A DNA stretch of 64,000 nt, taken from NCBI RefSeq assembly GCF_000211855.2, contig NC_015638.1:3011001-3075000 (forward strand). Reading direction: 5' to 3'. Under the pieces are notes generated by a model, which did no database searches, was not told the DNA's origin, and saw only the letters and a program-made list of their open reading frames with translations. The DNA comes from Lacinutrix sp. 5H-3-7-4. GTDB lineage: Bacteria; Bacteroidota; Bacteroidia; Flavobacteriales; Flavobacteriaceae. Both the position numbers and the translations under genes were made by a program. Of the stretch, positions 33,476 to 43,805 are shown one piece after another. Within the stretch, counting starts at the first letter, position 1. Each line of letters starts with the position of its first letter.

Positions 33476-34617
33476 TATAAAAATTCTTTTAAAACGTTAA
33501 CAACGTAATCTATTTCTGTTTTGGTATTGTACTTGCTAAGAGAAAAACGTATAGATGGTTTTTTTTGATCTTCAGTATTTAAAATTTGAGCTAAAACGTG
33601 CGAAGGTTTAACGCTTCCGCTTTGGCATGCGCTACCTCTAGAACACGCAATACCTTTTAAGTCTAATTGAAATAATATTGTAGATGTTAAGGTTGCAGAG
33701 AAAGGTAAACAAACATTAACTATTGTATAGGTACTTGTATTTAAATTATCACTATTACCGTTAAATTTTACTCCTGGTAGTTGTTCTGTTATACTTGAAA
33801 TTAAATACGTTTTTAAATCTATAATATAATCTCTCTCTAATTCTAAATTTTTATAAGCATAGTTTAAAGCTTCTGCCATACCTACAATATTATGTATAGA
33901 TTCGGTTCCTGCCCTTAATCCGCGTTCTTGTTCGCCACCAATTATTAAAGGTTTTAAACCAGAATTCTTTTTTATATAAGCAAAACCAACACCTTTTGGA
34001 CCATGAAATTTATGTGCACTTACTGCCATAAAATCAATAGATATATTTTTTAAATCTAAATTGTAATGCCCAACAGATTGTACTGTATCACTATGAAATA
34101 AAGCATTGTTAGCTTTACACAACGCTCCTACTTTTTTTATATCTAAAATATTACCAATCTCATTATTAATATGCATTAAGCTTACTAATTGCTTGTTTGT
34201 GGCTTGTAAAAGTGTCTCTAAATGAGAATAATCTATTTCTCCAGATGCTGTTAAATTAACATACTTTACATTTATATTAAATTCTTTTTGCAAAGCTTCT
34301 ACAGTATGTAGCACGGCATGATGCTCTATTTTAGATGTAATTATTTCTTTTACACCCAAATCTTTAACAGCACTTTTTAACACTAAATTATCTGCTTCAG
34401 TTCCTCCTGCAGTAAAAACAATTTCTCCAGCAGCAACATTTAAATGTTTAGCAATAGATTTTCTGGCACTTTCAATTAAAGCTTTAGATGTACGACCAAA
34501 ACTATGAGAAGACGATGCATTACCATAGTTTTCAAGCATTACTTTGGTTATCTGCGCAGCAACTTCTTCTCGAATTTGTGTTGTCGCTGCATTATCAAAA
34601 TATACCTTTTTATTCAT
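33475..34617 (-). CDS. Cysteine desulfurase (IscS/NifS-like)
   Basis: A 380-residue class V aminotransferase. YFDNAATTQ is at 5-13, the PLP Lys in SAHKFHGPKG near 204, and the catalytic Cys in SACQSGS near 327 (loop CSRGSACQSGSVKPS). It gives the persulfide for Fe-S cluster assembly or tRNA thiolation. It may act with a scaffold elsewhere. Its start is followed at 34751 by a divergent lipoprotein gene. Confidence 0.9.
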   Translation of the reverse strand: MNKKVYFDNAATTQIREEVAAQITKVMLENYGNASSSHSFGRTSKALIESARKSIAKHLNVAAGEIVFTAGGTEADNLVLKSAVKDLGVKEIITSKIEHHAVLHTVEALQKEFNINVKYVNLTASGEIDYSHLETLLQATNKQLVSLMHINNEIGNILDIKKVGALCKANNALFHSDTVQSVGHYNLDLKNISIDFMAVSAHKFHGPKGVGFAYIKKNSGLKPLIIGGEQERGLRAGTESIHNIVGMAEALNYAYKNLELERDYIIDLKTYLISSITEQLPGVKFNGNSDNLNTSTYTIVNVCLPFSATLTSTILFQLDLKGIACSRGSACQSGSVKPSHVLAQILNTEDQKKPSIRFSLSKYNTKTEIDYVVNVLKEFL

Positions 34618-34750
34618 TTATAAAAAATTGTCCCTTTGTAATTAATAGTCGCTTTGAAACCTCAAAAATAACCCAAATAAAATTAATTGTATAAAGCTGC
34701 GTTATCATTTATACATTTCCATTATTTTTGTTTGAAATTCTATAATTTAT

Positions 34751-35713
34751 ATGAAAAACATTTTATCTCTTTTAGCTATATCTTTTCTTTTTTACTCTTG
34801 TAACGATGGTGATATTATTACTGAATCTTTAGAATTTGATGATACTTTTAATGCTTGCGATTTAAACTCTAACGATAATTTTACTGTATATAAAACTAAA
34901 ACAGATCCTTTTGAATCGCTTTCTTTTATTGGCGACAGAACTTTAGCAGAATTATTTGCAACTACTATTGATCCTGATAATGATTTGCTTGTTAATTTAG
35001 TAAACGATGAAAATGTTAGTATTGCTATAAATAGTTCTAACGCTTTTAATTACAGAACTTATGATGCAGACCCAAGTAATGTTTTTTGTACTGCAATACC
35101 ACAATCAAGTGTTAGTATAACTAACGATGCTATTGCTACTGGTGGAACTGCTGTTTTTACCGTAGGTTTGATTGAAGATGATAACGATGGTATTCCTGCT
35201 GAATTAGAAGATATAAATAACAACGGAATTCTTGATGATGATGATACAGATGGCGATGGTTTACCAAACTATCTTGATGACGATGATGATGGTGATAACG
35301 TTAAAACAATAGATGAAGGTATTGTTTATGATGCTGACACCGAAACTTTAACAGCTAGAAATACAGATGAAGAAAGTGAAGATCCAGATAACTTAATACC
35401 AGATTATTTAGATAATGATGATGACAATGATGGTGTTTTAACAATTAATGAAGATACTGAAAATATAAATCTAGATCCTACAGATGACTTTACAGATGGT
35501 GGCGCATTACCAGATTATAGAAACCCATTAATTGTAAATAGTGTTGATACTACAGAATATAGTGAGCATAATATAGACCAAACATTCTCTTTATCTTTAA
35601 CAATATTTGATTTAGCATTACCAACAATTAATCAAGATGTATTAGAATTTGGAACACTAACAGATGATGCAAACGTAAATGTAACCTCTCGACAAGTAAC
35701 TCCAGAGTTTTAA
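34751..35713 (+). CDS. Lipoprotein with Asp-rich thrombospondin-type-3-like repeats
   Basis: A 320-residue lipoprotein. The lipobox is FLFYSCNDG (Cys near 17). Asp-rich repeats at about 140-240 include DDNDGIPAE, NNNGILDDDDTDGDG and DDDNDGV, the calcium-binding thrombospondin type 3 or OmpA-like pattern. The rest is beta-rich and unassigned. A weak TATTTTTG box lies at 34723-34730. Outer-membrane anchoring is likely. The mutual 3' overlap with the Smr gene is four bases. Confidence 0.7.
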   Translation: MKNILSLLAISFLFYSCNDGDIITESLEFDDTFNACDLNSNDNFTVYKTKTDPFESLSFIGDRTLAELFATTIDPDNDLLVNLVNDENVSIAINSSNAFNYRTYDADPSNVFCTAIPQSSVSITNDAIATGGTAVFTVGLIEDDNDGIPAELEDINNNGILDDDDTDGDGLPNYLDDDDDGDNVKTIDEGIVYDADTETLTARNTDEESEDPDNLIPDYLDNDDDNDGVLTINEDTENINLDPTDDFTDGGALPDYRNPLIVNSVDTTEYSEHNIDQTFSLSLTIFDLALPTINQDVLEFGTLTDDANVNVTSRQVTPEF

Positions 35714-36273
35714 TACTCTGGTTTTATATTTTGATAGATATAAACCTCTGTAGCGCCTTGCCCATATTTTCTATAATCGGCATCATAATGTTTTACATTA
35801 TTATATCGCCCAAAAAGGTATTGTAATTCAATTTTTAAAGTACCTTCTCCTACACCATGAATAAATACTACTTTTTGTATTTTCTTTCTCATGGCAAACT
35901 CTAATTTATGTTTAGCAGTATCTAATTGAAGTAACTTTTTATCATGACTAGACATACCTCGTTCAGATTTTACTAATTGATGAATATGCAAATCAACTTC
36001 CATTGTAGGCTGAAAACGTTCTTTAGGCTTAACTTTAGGTGTGTGTTTTCTTTTTATAGATGCTTTTTCTAAAGCAACCTGATGTGCGCTTTTTTTAGAA
36101 AAAGCTTCATTTTTTAATGTTGAATCTTGTTGTTTTACAACTTCAGAAAAACTAAAAGTTAACTCAAAACCATTAGTATCTTCAATAACAACGCTATTGT
36201 TAAGAACTTTAATTACATGTCCTGAAAGCGCTTCATCTAAAACAAAAACCTTATCTCCTTTTTTAAAACTCAC
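35710..36273 (-). CDS. Smr-domain protein (MutS2 C-terminal-like)
   Basis: A 187-residue protein with an N-terminal small SH3-like or KOW-like domain (KKGDKVFVLDEALSGHVI) and a C-terminal Smr domain with VDLHIH near 93-98, VVFIHGVGEGTLK near 137-149 and YGQGATEVYI at the end. The Smr motif HGxGxG-L is intact, implying nuclease or nucleic acid binding. This DUF2027-like layout is common in Bacteroidetes. It starts four bases into the stop of the next upstream small gene (36270-36273). Confidence 0.8.
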   Translation of the reverse strand: MSFKKGDKVFVLDEALSGHVIKVLNNSVVIEDTNGFELTFSFSEVVKQQDSTLKNEAFSKKSAHQVALEKASIKRKHTPKVKPKERFQPTMEVDLHIHQLVKSERGMSSHDKKLLQLDTAKHKLEFAMRKKIQKVVFIHGVGEGTLKIELQYLFGRYNNVKHYDADYRKYGQGATEVYIYQNIKPEY

Positions 36274-36485
36274 TCTTCTTCGCCTGTAAAATAATTTTTC
36301 TCTTTTTTGTCTTTAACCTTACTACTAAGCTTTGAGTTTAACCTAAAAGCACCAAACATAAGCATAAATATACCCAGTATTAATAAATAAACATTTTGCT
36401 TTTCATTTGCATTGGCATAAATAGCAATAGCTCCACCAATAATTATGGATAAATAACTAATAATATTTGCTTGTTTCATTTGCAC
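36270..36485 (-). CDS. Small two-segment membrane protein
   Basis: A 71-residue protein with two hydrophobic segments (about 5-24, IISYLSIIIGGAIAIYA, and 29-46, VYLLILGIFMLMFGAF) and a charged tail. Translationally coupled by a four-base overlap with the Smr gene. Function unknown. Confidence 0.6.
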   Translation of the reverse strand: MQMKQANIISYLSIIIGGAIAIYANANEKQNVYLLILGIFMLMFGAFRLNSKLSSKVKDKKEKNYFTGEEE

Positions 36486-36571
36486 AAAACTAATAAACTA
36501 AATTATTAAAATAATCGCTAATATTATTTTTAACTAATTAATGTTAAAATTGAAAAAAAAACAAAATAACT

Positions 36572-36602
36572 TTTTACAACTACCTAAAAATCAGTATATT
36601 TG
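36572..36602 (+). promoter_or_regulatory. Probable promoter of the T9SS cargo gene
   Basis: TTTT at 36572-36575 in the -33 position, a 19-base spacer, and TATATTTG at 36595-36602. The -7 box is a full match to TAnnTTTG, but the -33 differs by one base. Confidence 0.55.
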
Positions 36603-36633
36603 AACACCCCTAATTTACCTTAAAACTATTGTT

Positions 36634-38427
36634 ATGAAGAAATTATCCTTAATTTTCTTACTCTTATTACCTTATACTTATTGTATTGCACAATTAAGCA
36701 TAAGAAACGACGCATTTATTTTTGCCAAAGACGAAGTTGTTTTTGTTGAAGATGATATTAATTTAAAAGAAGCTAATTCTACTTTTTATTTAAGAGATGA
36801 AGCTCAATTAATTCAAGGCTCTGGAACAACTGGTAATTCTGGTTTAGGCAAACTAAGTATTTTTCAAACTGGAACTGTAAACAACTACGCTTATAATTTT
36901 TGGGCTTCGCCTGTAGGTAATGTAGATACAGATGTTGCTGGTAATAGTGATTTTAGAGCCAACGCTAACCTTTTTGAATGGATTGGCCATATAGATCCTT
37001 TACTAAACGACATTACAAGCACACCTGCACTTTATACAACTGCGCTTGATGGTACAAGTGCTCCATTAACCATTTCAAGCTATTGGTTATACAGCTATAA
37101 TCCTGGTTCCTTATATTCAGATTGGGATCATATTGGTGAGACTGGCAACTTAACTAGTGGATATGGTTTTATTATGAAAGGTATTACTGGTTCCTCATCA
37201 CAATTATATGATTTTAGAGGGAAACCTAATTCAGGAACCATAAACGTTGCTGTATTAAATGGTGAAAGTACTTTAATTGGCAATCCATATCCTAGTGCTA
37301 TAGATGCACATGCATTTATTCACGATACTAATAATAACGCACTTTTTAATGGTACCTTATTAGTGTGGGAACAAGATTTATCTGTTAGTTCTCACCAAAC
37401 TGTTAACTATAAAGGTGGTTATGGTTCGTATACAATAAGTCTTGATGAATCTACTGAGTCTTGGAATGCTCCAATATTTTCATCTCCAGATGCTAATGGT
37501 TACCCAAGTGGTGTAGGAAGCGCATCTACATCATCTAAAGAATTACATAGATATATAGCTGTTGGGCAAGGATTTATGGTAGATGGTACCGCAAATGGAA
37601 ACCTACAGTTTAAAAATGAGCATAGAGTATTTTATAAAGAAAGTGATACAGAAAGTGAATTTTTTAAAATAAGTACACAAAATAAAAATGAAACTACAAC
37701 TATAGAAAACAGCTTTACATATAATGAATTCGGGCAAATAGTACCTGTTGACTATAAGCGTTTTAGGTTAAACATAAATTTTAATAATCAATTTACAAGA
37801 CCCTTATTACATAACTTCCATACTACTGCTACAAATGGTTTTGATTATGGTTTAGAATCTATTATTAATGAAACAACACCAACAGATGCTTATTTTGTTT
37901 TAGGAGATGTACCTTATGTAACACAAGCACATAATTTTGATTTAAATTTAACTATACCTGTTGTAATTAAAGTAGAACAAAATATGCCAGTTGCGATTAA
38001 AATATACGACATACAAAATTTTAATAACCAACCAATTTACTTACACGATAAACAAACAGGCGTTTATTATGATTTAACAGTATTAAATTTTGAAACAAAT
38101 CTAGCTACTGGAATTTACGATAACCGTTTTGAAATAACATTTACAAATTCTAATACATTATCTGTTGATAATTTTGATGATTTAGAGCTGTCAATATTTC
38201 AAAACAATACCTTATCTCACTTAGTTATATCTAATCCAAAATCTAAACAAATTAATAGTGTTTCAATTACAGATGTTTCTGGAAAACAAATTGCAAACCT
38301 TAACGATTTAAATACGACTACAGAATATCAATACTCAACAAAATCATTAAGTACTGGAATTTATATAGTTACTGTTAATATGGAAAACAATATAGTAGAA
38401 TCTAAAAAAATTATAGTTAATAATTAA
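36634..38427 (+). CDS. Secreted cell-surface protein with type IX C-terminal sorting domain
   Basis: A 597-residue protein with a signal peptide (1-19, ending CIAQ) and a large beta-rich body with no enzyme motif. The C-terminal sorting domain spans about 525-597 (VSITDVSGKQIANLNDLN, then TGIYIVTVNMENN, ending KKIIVNN), the PorSS/T9SS tag of Bacteroidetes. The protein is exported to the surface or attached to it. Many such proteins have adhesion roles. A terminator follows at 38450-38482. Confidence 0.85.
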   Translation: MKKLSLIFLLLLPYTYCIAQLSIRNDAFIFAKDEVVFVEDDINLKEANSTFYLRDEAQLIQGSGTTGNSGLGKLSIFQTGTVNNYAYNFWASPVGNVDTDVAGNSDFRANANLFEWIGHIDPLLNDITSTPALYTTALDGTSAPLTISSYWLYSYNPGSLYSDWDHIGETGNLTSGYGFIMKGITGSSSQLYDFRGKPNSGTINVAVLNGESTLIGNPYPSAIDAHAFIHDTNNNALFNGTLLVWEQDLSVSSHQTVNYKGGYGSYTISLDESTESWNAPIFSSPDANGYPSGVGSASTSSKELHRYIAVGQGFMVDGTANGNLQFKNEHRVFYKESDTESEFFKISTQNKNETTTIENSFTYNEFGQIVPVDYKRFRLNINFNNQFTRPLLHNFHTTATNGFDYGLESIINETTPTDAYFVLGDVPYVTQAHNFDLNLTIPVVIKVEQNMPVAIKIYDIQNFNNQPIYLHDKQTGVYYDLTVLNFETNLATGIYDNRFEITFTNSNTLSVDNFDDLELSIFQNNTLSHLVISNPKSKQINSVSITDVSGKQIANLNDLNTTTEYQYSTKSLSTGIYIVTVNMENNIVESKKIIVNN

Positions 38428-38449
38428 TAGTTAACTTTATAATACATTT

Positions 38450-38482
38450 AAAAAAGTTGGTACTTTAGTACCAACTTTTTTT
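38450..38482 (+). terminator. Terminator after the T9SS cargo gene
   Basis: AAAAAAGTTGGTAC and GTACCAACTTTTTTT form a perfect hairpin with a T run. Confidence 0.85.
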
Positions 38483-38522
38483 ATACCTTTATTTTTAAAA
38501 TATTTTATTTTATAAAATTTTC

Positions 38523-38807
38523 ATGCAAAACTTACAAGAATACATGCTGCCTTGTCTTAATAAAAAACTATTTGGTTTTGATTGTATGGGCTGTGGTTTA
38601 CAACGTAGTTTAAGTTTTCTATTTCACGGTGAAATAATTGCTGCGTTTAAAATGTATCCTGCAATTTTTACCCTAATACCTTTAGGATTATTAATAGTTA
38701 CTTCTTTTTTTTATAAATTTAAAAACATCAATAAAATTATTAATGGCTTGGCAATAGCTTCAGTATTAATAATAATTATTAGTTTTATAGTCAAACAATT
38801 AATTTAA
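38523..38807 (+). CDS. DUF2752-family membrane protein
   Basis: A 94-residue protein with the DUF2752 signature: CLNKKLFGFDCMGCGLQRSL near 12-31 (Cys-rich C-x2-C-G), a HGEIIAAFKMYPAI turn, and two hydrophobic segments (about 50-67 and 74-92). Function unknown. It is 12 bases upstream of a small CCC-motif membrane protein. Confidence 0.8.
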   Translation: MQNLQEYMLPCLNKKLFGFDCMGCGLQRSLSFLFHGEIIAAFKMYPAIFTLIPLGLLIVTSFFYKFKNINKIINGLAIASVLIIIISFIVKQLI

Positions 38808-38819
38808 ATCAACCAACTT

Positions 38820-39149
38820 ATGAAGAAAAAACTGAACCCAATTTTAGTTTATGTATTATCAATTATTGGCTTACTTTGCTGCTGCTTTGGCGGATTAGGT
38901 ATCTTATTATCTGGACCAGCATACTTTATAGCTGCTAATCAAATTAAAGCAGCGCAGTTAAATCCAGATGCTTATGAAGGAGATACAAAAGCAATGCAAA
39001 CTGCAAAAACTGTTGCTTTAGTAATCATGATTATTAATGTTTTATACTTAGCCTGGACTATTTACCAAATTTCAACTGTTGGTTGGGATGAGATGATGGA
39101 GCAATCTAGACAGATGATGGAGCAATACCAAACTCAAACTGCTGAGTAA
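38820..39149 (+). CDS. Small membrane protein with CCC motif
   Basis: A 109-residue protein of the CCC-motif type: first membrane segment with LCCCFGGLGILLSGPAYFIAA near 19-39, a second at about 61-80, and a Met/Gln-rich acidic tail. Related to small DUF4190-like proteins. Role unknown. It ends with a shared terminator. Confidence 0.7.
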   Translation: MKKKLNPILVYVLSIIGLLCCCFGGLGILLSGPAYFIAANQIKAAQLNPDAYEGDTKAMQTAKTVALVIMIINVLYLAWTIYQISTVGWDEMMEQSRQMMEQYQTQTAE

Positions 39150-39169
39150 GTTTATAAATTATTAAAATT

Positions 39170-39203
39170 AAAAAAGCCTTTCAACAAGTTGAAAGGCTTT
39201 TTA
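39170..39203. terminator. Bidirectional terminator between CCC-motif and rocD genes
   Basis: AAAAAGCCTTTCAAC and GTTGAAAGGCTTTTT form a strong hairpin with A and T flanks. It serves both convergent genes. Confidence 0.85.
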
Positions 39204-39224
39204 TATAAAATTAATTAAACAATT

Positions 39225-40469
39225 TTATTTTTCAAATTGTTTTAATGTTTTAGTTATTATAGATACACAGTCTAGCAATTGCTCTTTAGTCATTACTAAA
39301 GGTGGCGCAAAACGTATAATGTTTCCATGAGTAGGTTTTGCTAACAATCCATTATCTCTTAATGCCAAACAAATATTCCAAGCTGTATCACTATCTTCAG
39401 TATCGTTAATTAATATAGCGTTTAATAAACCTTTACCTCTTACTTTATTTACAATGTTTGAAGTTTCTATAAACTTAGCCATTTCAGATCTAAATAACTC
39501 ACCTAAATTTTGAGCATTTTCGGCTAAATTTTCATCTTTTATAACTTGTAAAGCAGCCATCCCAACTGCAGCCGCAACAGGATTACCTCCAAATGTACTA
39601 CCGTGATTTCCTGGTTTAATAACATCCATTATAGAATTATTAGCTAAAACCGCAGATACTGGATAAGCTCCACCAGATAAAGCTTTACCTAAAATTAAAA
39701 TGTCTGCTTTTACATTTTCATGGTCTATAGCTAACATTTTTCCTGTTCTTGCAATACCCGTTTGTACTTCGTCTGCAATAAATAATACGTTATGTTTTTC
39801 GCATAAAGCTTTAGCAGCAGTTAAATAACCTTCGCTTGGTACATAAACACCAGCTTCACCTTGTATTGGTTCTACAAGAAAACCTGCTACATTTTTATTA
39901 CTATTTAAAGCGTTTTCTAAAGCTTGTAAATTATCGTATTCAATTTTAATAAATCCTTTTGTATAAGGACCAAAGTTTTTACGTGCTACAGGATCATTAG
40001 AAAATGAAATAATTGTTGTTGTTCTACCATGAAAATTATTTTCGCAAACAATAATCTCTGCTTCATTTTCATCTATTCCTTTTACTTCATAAGCCCATTT
40101 TCTACAAAGTTTTAAAGCTGTTTCTACAGCTTCTGCACCAGTATTCATTGGTAATAACTTATCGTAATTAAAAGTTTCACTTGCATACTTTTCAAACTTT
40201 CCTAACATATCGTTATAAAAAGCACGAGATGTTAATGTAAGTGTTTGTGCTTGACTGGTCATTGCTCCTACAATTTTTGGGTGACAATGCCCTTGGTTTA
40301 CAGCAGAATAAGCCGAAAGGAAATCGTAATACTTTTTTCCTTCTACGTCCCAAACATGAACGCCTTCGCCTTTACTTAATACTACTGGTAACGGATGATA
40401 GTTGTGTGCTCCGTATTTGTTTTCTAAATCTATCGCTTGTTGCGATGTTAAATGTTCTAAAACAGCCAT
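39225..40469 (-). CDS. rocD: Ornithine--oxo-acid transaminase
   Basis: A 414-residue class III aminotransferase with the RocD features: [20 protein letters not shown] near 20-39, [17 protein letters not shown] near 107-123, [13 protein letters not shown] near 230-242 and the PLP Lys in [12 protein letters not shown] near 255-266. It converts ornithine and 2-oxoglutarate to glutamate semialdehyde and glutamate. Length is normal. It is divergent from rlmD. Confidence 0.92.
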   Translation of the reverse strand: MAVLEHLTSQQAIDLENKYGAHNYHPLPVVLSKGEGVHVWDVEGKKYYDFLSAYSAVNQGHCHPKIVGAMTSQAQTLTLTSRAFYNDMLGKFEKYASETFNYDKLLPMNTGAEAVETALKLCRKWAYEVKGIDENEAEIIVCENNFHGRTTTIISFSNDPVARKNFGPYTKGFIKIEYDNLQALENALNSNKNVAGFLVEPIQGEAGVYVPSEGYLTAAKALCEKHNVLFIADEVQTGIARTGKMLAIDHENVKADILILGKALSGGAYPVSAVLANNSIMDVIKPGNHGSTFGGNPVAAAVGMAALQVIKDENLAENAQNLGELFRSEMAKFIETSNIVNKVRGKGLLNAILINDTEDSDTAWNICLALRDNGLLAKPTHGNIIRFAPPLVMTKEQLLDCVSIITKTLKQFEK

Positions 40470-40641
40470 TTTAATAATGTTTATTAGTGAATAAAAAAGC
40501 CATTCCTTATCTACCTTTTTCCTTTCGAAGTGTCGAAAATTCAGCGTGGGAAAGAAATCATCCCTAAGGCTTGCAAATTACTAAATATAAAGTGCTAATT
40601 AAAATTTTTATCATGCAAAAAAACAAACTACTTTTGCAGCT

Positions 40642-42054
40642 ATGGGAAGAAGTAAAAATAGAAAGAAGGTTTTCACTAATGTTGAAGTTATAGATGCTGC
40701 AGCAAAAGGAAAAACTGTTGCAAAAGCACCAGACGGAAAAGTGATTTTTTTGCCTAATGCTGTACCTGGAGATGTTGTAGATGTGCAAACTTTTAAAAAA
40801 CGTAAAGCTTACTACGAAGGTAAAGCTACCGTTTTTCATACATTAAGCGATAAACGTACGCAACCACTTTGTGAGCATTTTGGTGTTTGTGGTGGTTGTA
40901 AATGGCAAAGTATGGCCTACGAGCATCAATTATTTTATAAACAAAAAGAAGTTACAAATAACTTAGTAAGAATTGGGCATATAGAACTTCCAGATGTAAC
41001 ACCTATTTTAGGGGCTGCCGAGCAATATTACTACCGTAATAAAATGGAATTTTCTTTTAGCGACTCACGTTGGTTAACTTTAGAAGAAATACAAAGCGAT
41101 AAAGATTTAGGAGATAGAAACGCTTTAGGTTTCCATATTCCGGGAATGTGGGATAAAATTTTAGACCTCAATACATGTCACTTACAAGCAGATCCTTCAA
41201 ACGCTATTAGAAACAGTATTAAAGCGTTTGCTGTTAAAAACGATTTAGAATTTTTTAATACCAGAAATCAAACCGGATTATTAAGAACTTTAATGATTAG
41301 AACCTCTACAACAGGAGATATCATGGTATTGGTTCAGTTTTTTAAAGAAGATAAAGCAAAAAGAAAATTATTATTAGATTTTATTTCTGAAGAATTTCCG
41401 CAGGTTACCTCATTACAATATGTAATTAATGGTAAAGCTAACGACACTATTTACGATCAAGAGGTTATTTGCTACAAAGGAAACGACCATATTTTTGAAG
41501 AAATGGAAGGCTTAAAATTTAAAATTAATGCCAAATCTTTTTATCAAACTAACTCTAAACAAGCCTACGAGTTATATAAATTAACAAGAACTTTTGCAGG
41601 TTTAGAAGGTGACGAACTAGTTTACGATTTATATACAGGAACAGGAACCATTGCGCAATTTGTAGCAAAACAAGCCAAAAAAGTTGTAGGTGTAGAAGCT
41701 GTACCAGATGCTATAACTGCTGCTAAAGAAAATGCACAATTAAATGGTATAGATAACGTTTCTTTTTTTGTGGGTGACATGAAAAATGTATTTAACCAAG
41801 AGTTTATAGAAACTCATGGTCAACCAGATGTTATTATTACAGATCCTCCAAGAGATGGAATGCACAAAGATGTTGTAAAACAAATATTAAACATTGCACC
41901 ACAAAAAGTAGTATATGTAAGTTGTAATAGTGCAACCCAAGCAAGAGATTTACAGCTTATGGATGCTATGTATAAAGTAACAAAAGTACAAGCTGTAGAT
42001 ATGTTTCCACAAACATTTCATGTAGAAAATATTGTACTTTTAGAGAAACGCTAA
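40642..42054 (+). CDS. rlmD: 23S rRNA (uracil(1939)-C(5))-methyltransferase RlmD
   Basis: A 470-residue RumA/RlmD family enzyme. It has an N-terminal TRAM domain (about 10-65), Fe-S cysteines in CEHFGVCGGCKW near 75-86 with a fourth at NTCHL near 177, SAM motif YTGTGTIAQF near 330-339, TDPPRDG near 397-403 and the catalytic Cys in VYVSCNS near 421-427 with Glu at the C-terminus. A TACTTTTG box ends six bases before the ATG, so the mRNA may be almost leaderless. It is 2 bases before the DUF6452 gene. Confidence 0.9.
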   Translation: MGRSKNRKKVFTNVEVIDAAAKGKTVAKAPDGKVIFLPNAVPGDVVDVQTFKKRKAYYEGKATVFHTLSDKRTQPLCEHFGVCGGCKWQSMAYEHQLFYKQKEVTNNLVRIGHIELPDVTPILGAAEQYYYRNKMEFSFSDSRWLTLEEIQSDKDLGDRNALGFHIPGMWDKILDLNTCHLQADPSNAIRNSIKAFAVKNDLEFFNTRNQTGLLRTLMIRTSTTGDIMVLVQFFKEDKAKRKLLLDFISEEFPQVTSLQYVINGKANDTIYDQEVICYKGNDHIFEEMEGLKFKINAKSFYQTNSKQAYELYKLTRTFAGLEGDELVYDLYTGTGTIAQFVAKQAKKVVGVEAVPDAITAAKENAQLNGIDNVSFFVGDMKNVFNQEFIETHGQPDVIITDPPRDGMHKDVVKQILNIAPQKVVYVSCNSATQARDLQLMDAMYKVTKVQAVDMFPQTFHVENIVLLEKR

Positions 42055-42056
42055 TT

Positions 42057-42575
42057 ATGAAAAAAAATATTGCTATACTTTTAGTATTGTTTTGCCTCGC
42101 ATTTAGTTGCGAACGTGATGATATTTGTCCAGAAAGTACACCAACTACACCAAGATTAATTATAGACTTTTTAGATTTACAAAACCAAGACATTGTAAAA
42201 TCTGCCGAAAATTTTCGTGTTGAATCAGCTGAAGATCCAGAAATGGTAATAGATGATTACCAAGGTGGCGGCACAGTATCTAGTATTATTTTACCATTAA
42301 AAACTACTGGAAACGAAACACGTTTTGTTTTTTATAGAGATTATGAAGAGGATACTGATGGTACTGTAATAGATGGAAATCCAGATGTGGTAGTAATTAA
42401 TTATGAAACCGAAGAAATATATGTTTCCAGAGCCTGTGGTTATAAAACCATTTATAAAAATGTAACTATAGCAGTGGAAAATGACACAGATAATTGGATA
42501 AACCTAATAGAACCAATAAACGAAAATCAATCTATTGAAGATGAAACAACAACACACTTTAACCTTTTACACTAG
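42057..42575 (+). CDS. DUF6452-family lipoprotein
   Basis: A 172-residue lipoprotein with lipobox CLAFSCERDD (Cys near 18). The next Cys-containing DDICPES and FVFYRDYEEDTDGTVI regions fit DUF6452. Function unknown. It overlaps by 41 bases the next gene, DUF6048, which suggests coupled translation, and follows rlmD by two bases. Confidence 0.75.
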   Translation: MKKNIAILLVLFCLAFSCERDDICPESTPTTPRLIIDFLDLQNQDIVKSAENFRVESAEDPEMVIDDYQGGGTVSSIILPLKTTGNETRFVFYRDYEEDTDGTVIDGNPDVVVINYETEEIYVSRACGYKTIYKNVTIAVENDTDNWINLIEPINENQSIEDETTTHFNLLH

Positions 42576-43278
42576 CCTGTTTTTTTGTCTGTTTTTGTGT
42601 TACAGTTCTGTCTATACACAAAATGAAACAATAGAAGAAACAACAACTATAACTGATTCTATAAAAATTAAACAAAAATATGGCATCCGCTTTGGTGCAG
42701 ATATTAGTAAACTTGTACGCACCGCGATAGATGATGATTATAAAGGTTTTGAAATTAATGGCGACTACAGAATAACTAAAAACTGGTATTTAGCTGCAGA
42801 GCTTGGTAACGAAGAAAAAACCACAACTAACGATTTTTTAAGTGTCACTGCCAAAGGTAGCTACCTAAAAGTTGGAGCAGATTACAACTTATATTCCAAC
42901 TGGTTAGGTATGGAAAACATGATTTATAGCGGATTTAGATTAGGAACAAGTACCTTTTCTCAAACCAGAAATAGCTTTACTGTTTACGCACAAGATCAAT
43001 TTTTTACACCACAATTTACATCTACCGAAGCACTTGAAGTTAATGGACTTTCGACATTATGGATTGAATTGCAATTTGGTATTAAAACCGAAATATTAAA
43101 CAACTTATTTTTAGGTTTAAACCTTCAGTTAAAAGGTAATATTACTCAAGATCAACCTAATAATTTTGAAAACCTTTACATTCCAGGATTTAATAAAACT
43201 TTTGATAGTGGTCGTGTTGGAGTTGGATATGGGTATACAATTTCTTATCTTATACCTATATTTAAAAAAGCTAAATAA
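42535..43278 (+). CDS. DUF6048-family outer membrane beta-barrel-like protein
   Basis: A 247-residue protein. A second Met at 42541 may be the true start. Signal peptide about 5-29. The rest has the alternating pattern of an eight-strand barrel (YGIRFGADISKLVRTAIDDD, KNWYLAAELGNEEKT, GYGYTISYLIP). Paired with the DUF6452 lipoprotein in Bacteroidetes. Function unknown. Confidence 0.75.
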   Translation: MKMKQQHTLTFYTSLFFCLFLCYSSVYTQNETIEETTTITDSIKIKQKYGIRFGADISKLVRTAIDDDYKGFEINGDYRITKNWYLAAELGNEEKTTTNDFLSVTAKGSYLKVGADYNLYSNWLGMENMIYSGFRLGTSTFSQTRNSFTVYAQDQFFTPQFTSTEALEVNGLSTLWIELQFGIKTEILNNLFLGLNLQLKGNITQDQPNNFENLYIPGFNKTFDSGRVGVGYGYTISYLIPIFKKAK

Positions 43279-43805
43279 TGGAAAAAGATGCTATTGTTAG
43301 TTTATTAGAGGATAGCCACAATAAACTTTACCAATGGCTAGAAACCCATGCGCCGGAAAAATGGACTTTAGGTCCAAAAGGAAAATGGACAACAGGACAA
43401 CATACTTTACATTTACTACAAAGTATAAAGCTTCTTAATAAAGCCATGGCAACGCCAAAAGTTTTACTTAAATACAAATTTGGTAAAGCTAATAGACCTG
43501 TTAGAGATTATAATACAATTATAGCGCGATATAATAGCCGTTTAGCCAATTTTAAAGGTACACCAACATTTCGTCCTTCTCTAAAAATGAAAATCCCTAG
43601 TATTAGAGAAAAAAACGGTTTGCTTGATTCTATTTTAGTTGAAAATAAAAAATTACAAGCTAAAACTAAAAAGTGGACAGATAAACAATTAGACAATTAT
43701 ATTTTACCACATCCATTAATGGGAAAAATGCCTGTAAGAGAAATTATTATGTGGACAGCTTACCATACAGACCAGCATTTAAATACGCTTAAAAAAAACT
43801 ATTAA
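43278..43805 (+). CDS. DinB-like four-helix protein
   Basis: A 175-residue DinB/YfiT-type protein. Metal-binding His residues are in QHTLHLLQS near 41-49 and YHTDQH near 163-168, and the overall layout is four helices. Members bind a divalent metal and often act as thiol transferases. Overlaps the DUF6048 stop by one base. Confidence 0.7.
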   Translation: MEKDAIVSLLEDSHNKLYQWLETHAPEKWTLGPKGKWTTGQHTLHLLQSIKLLNKAMATPKVLLKYKFGKANRPVRDYNTIIARYNSRLANFKGTPTFRPSLKMKIPSIREKNGLLDSILVENKKLQAKTKKWTDKQLDNYILPHPLMGKMPVREIIMWTAYHTDQHLNTLKKNY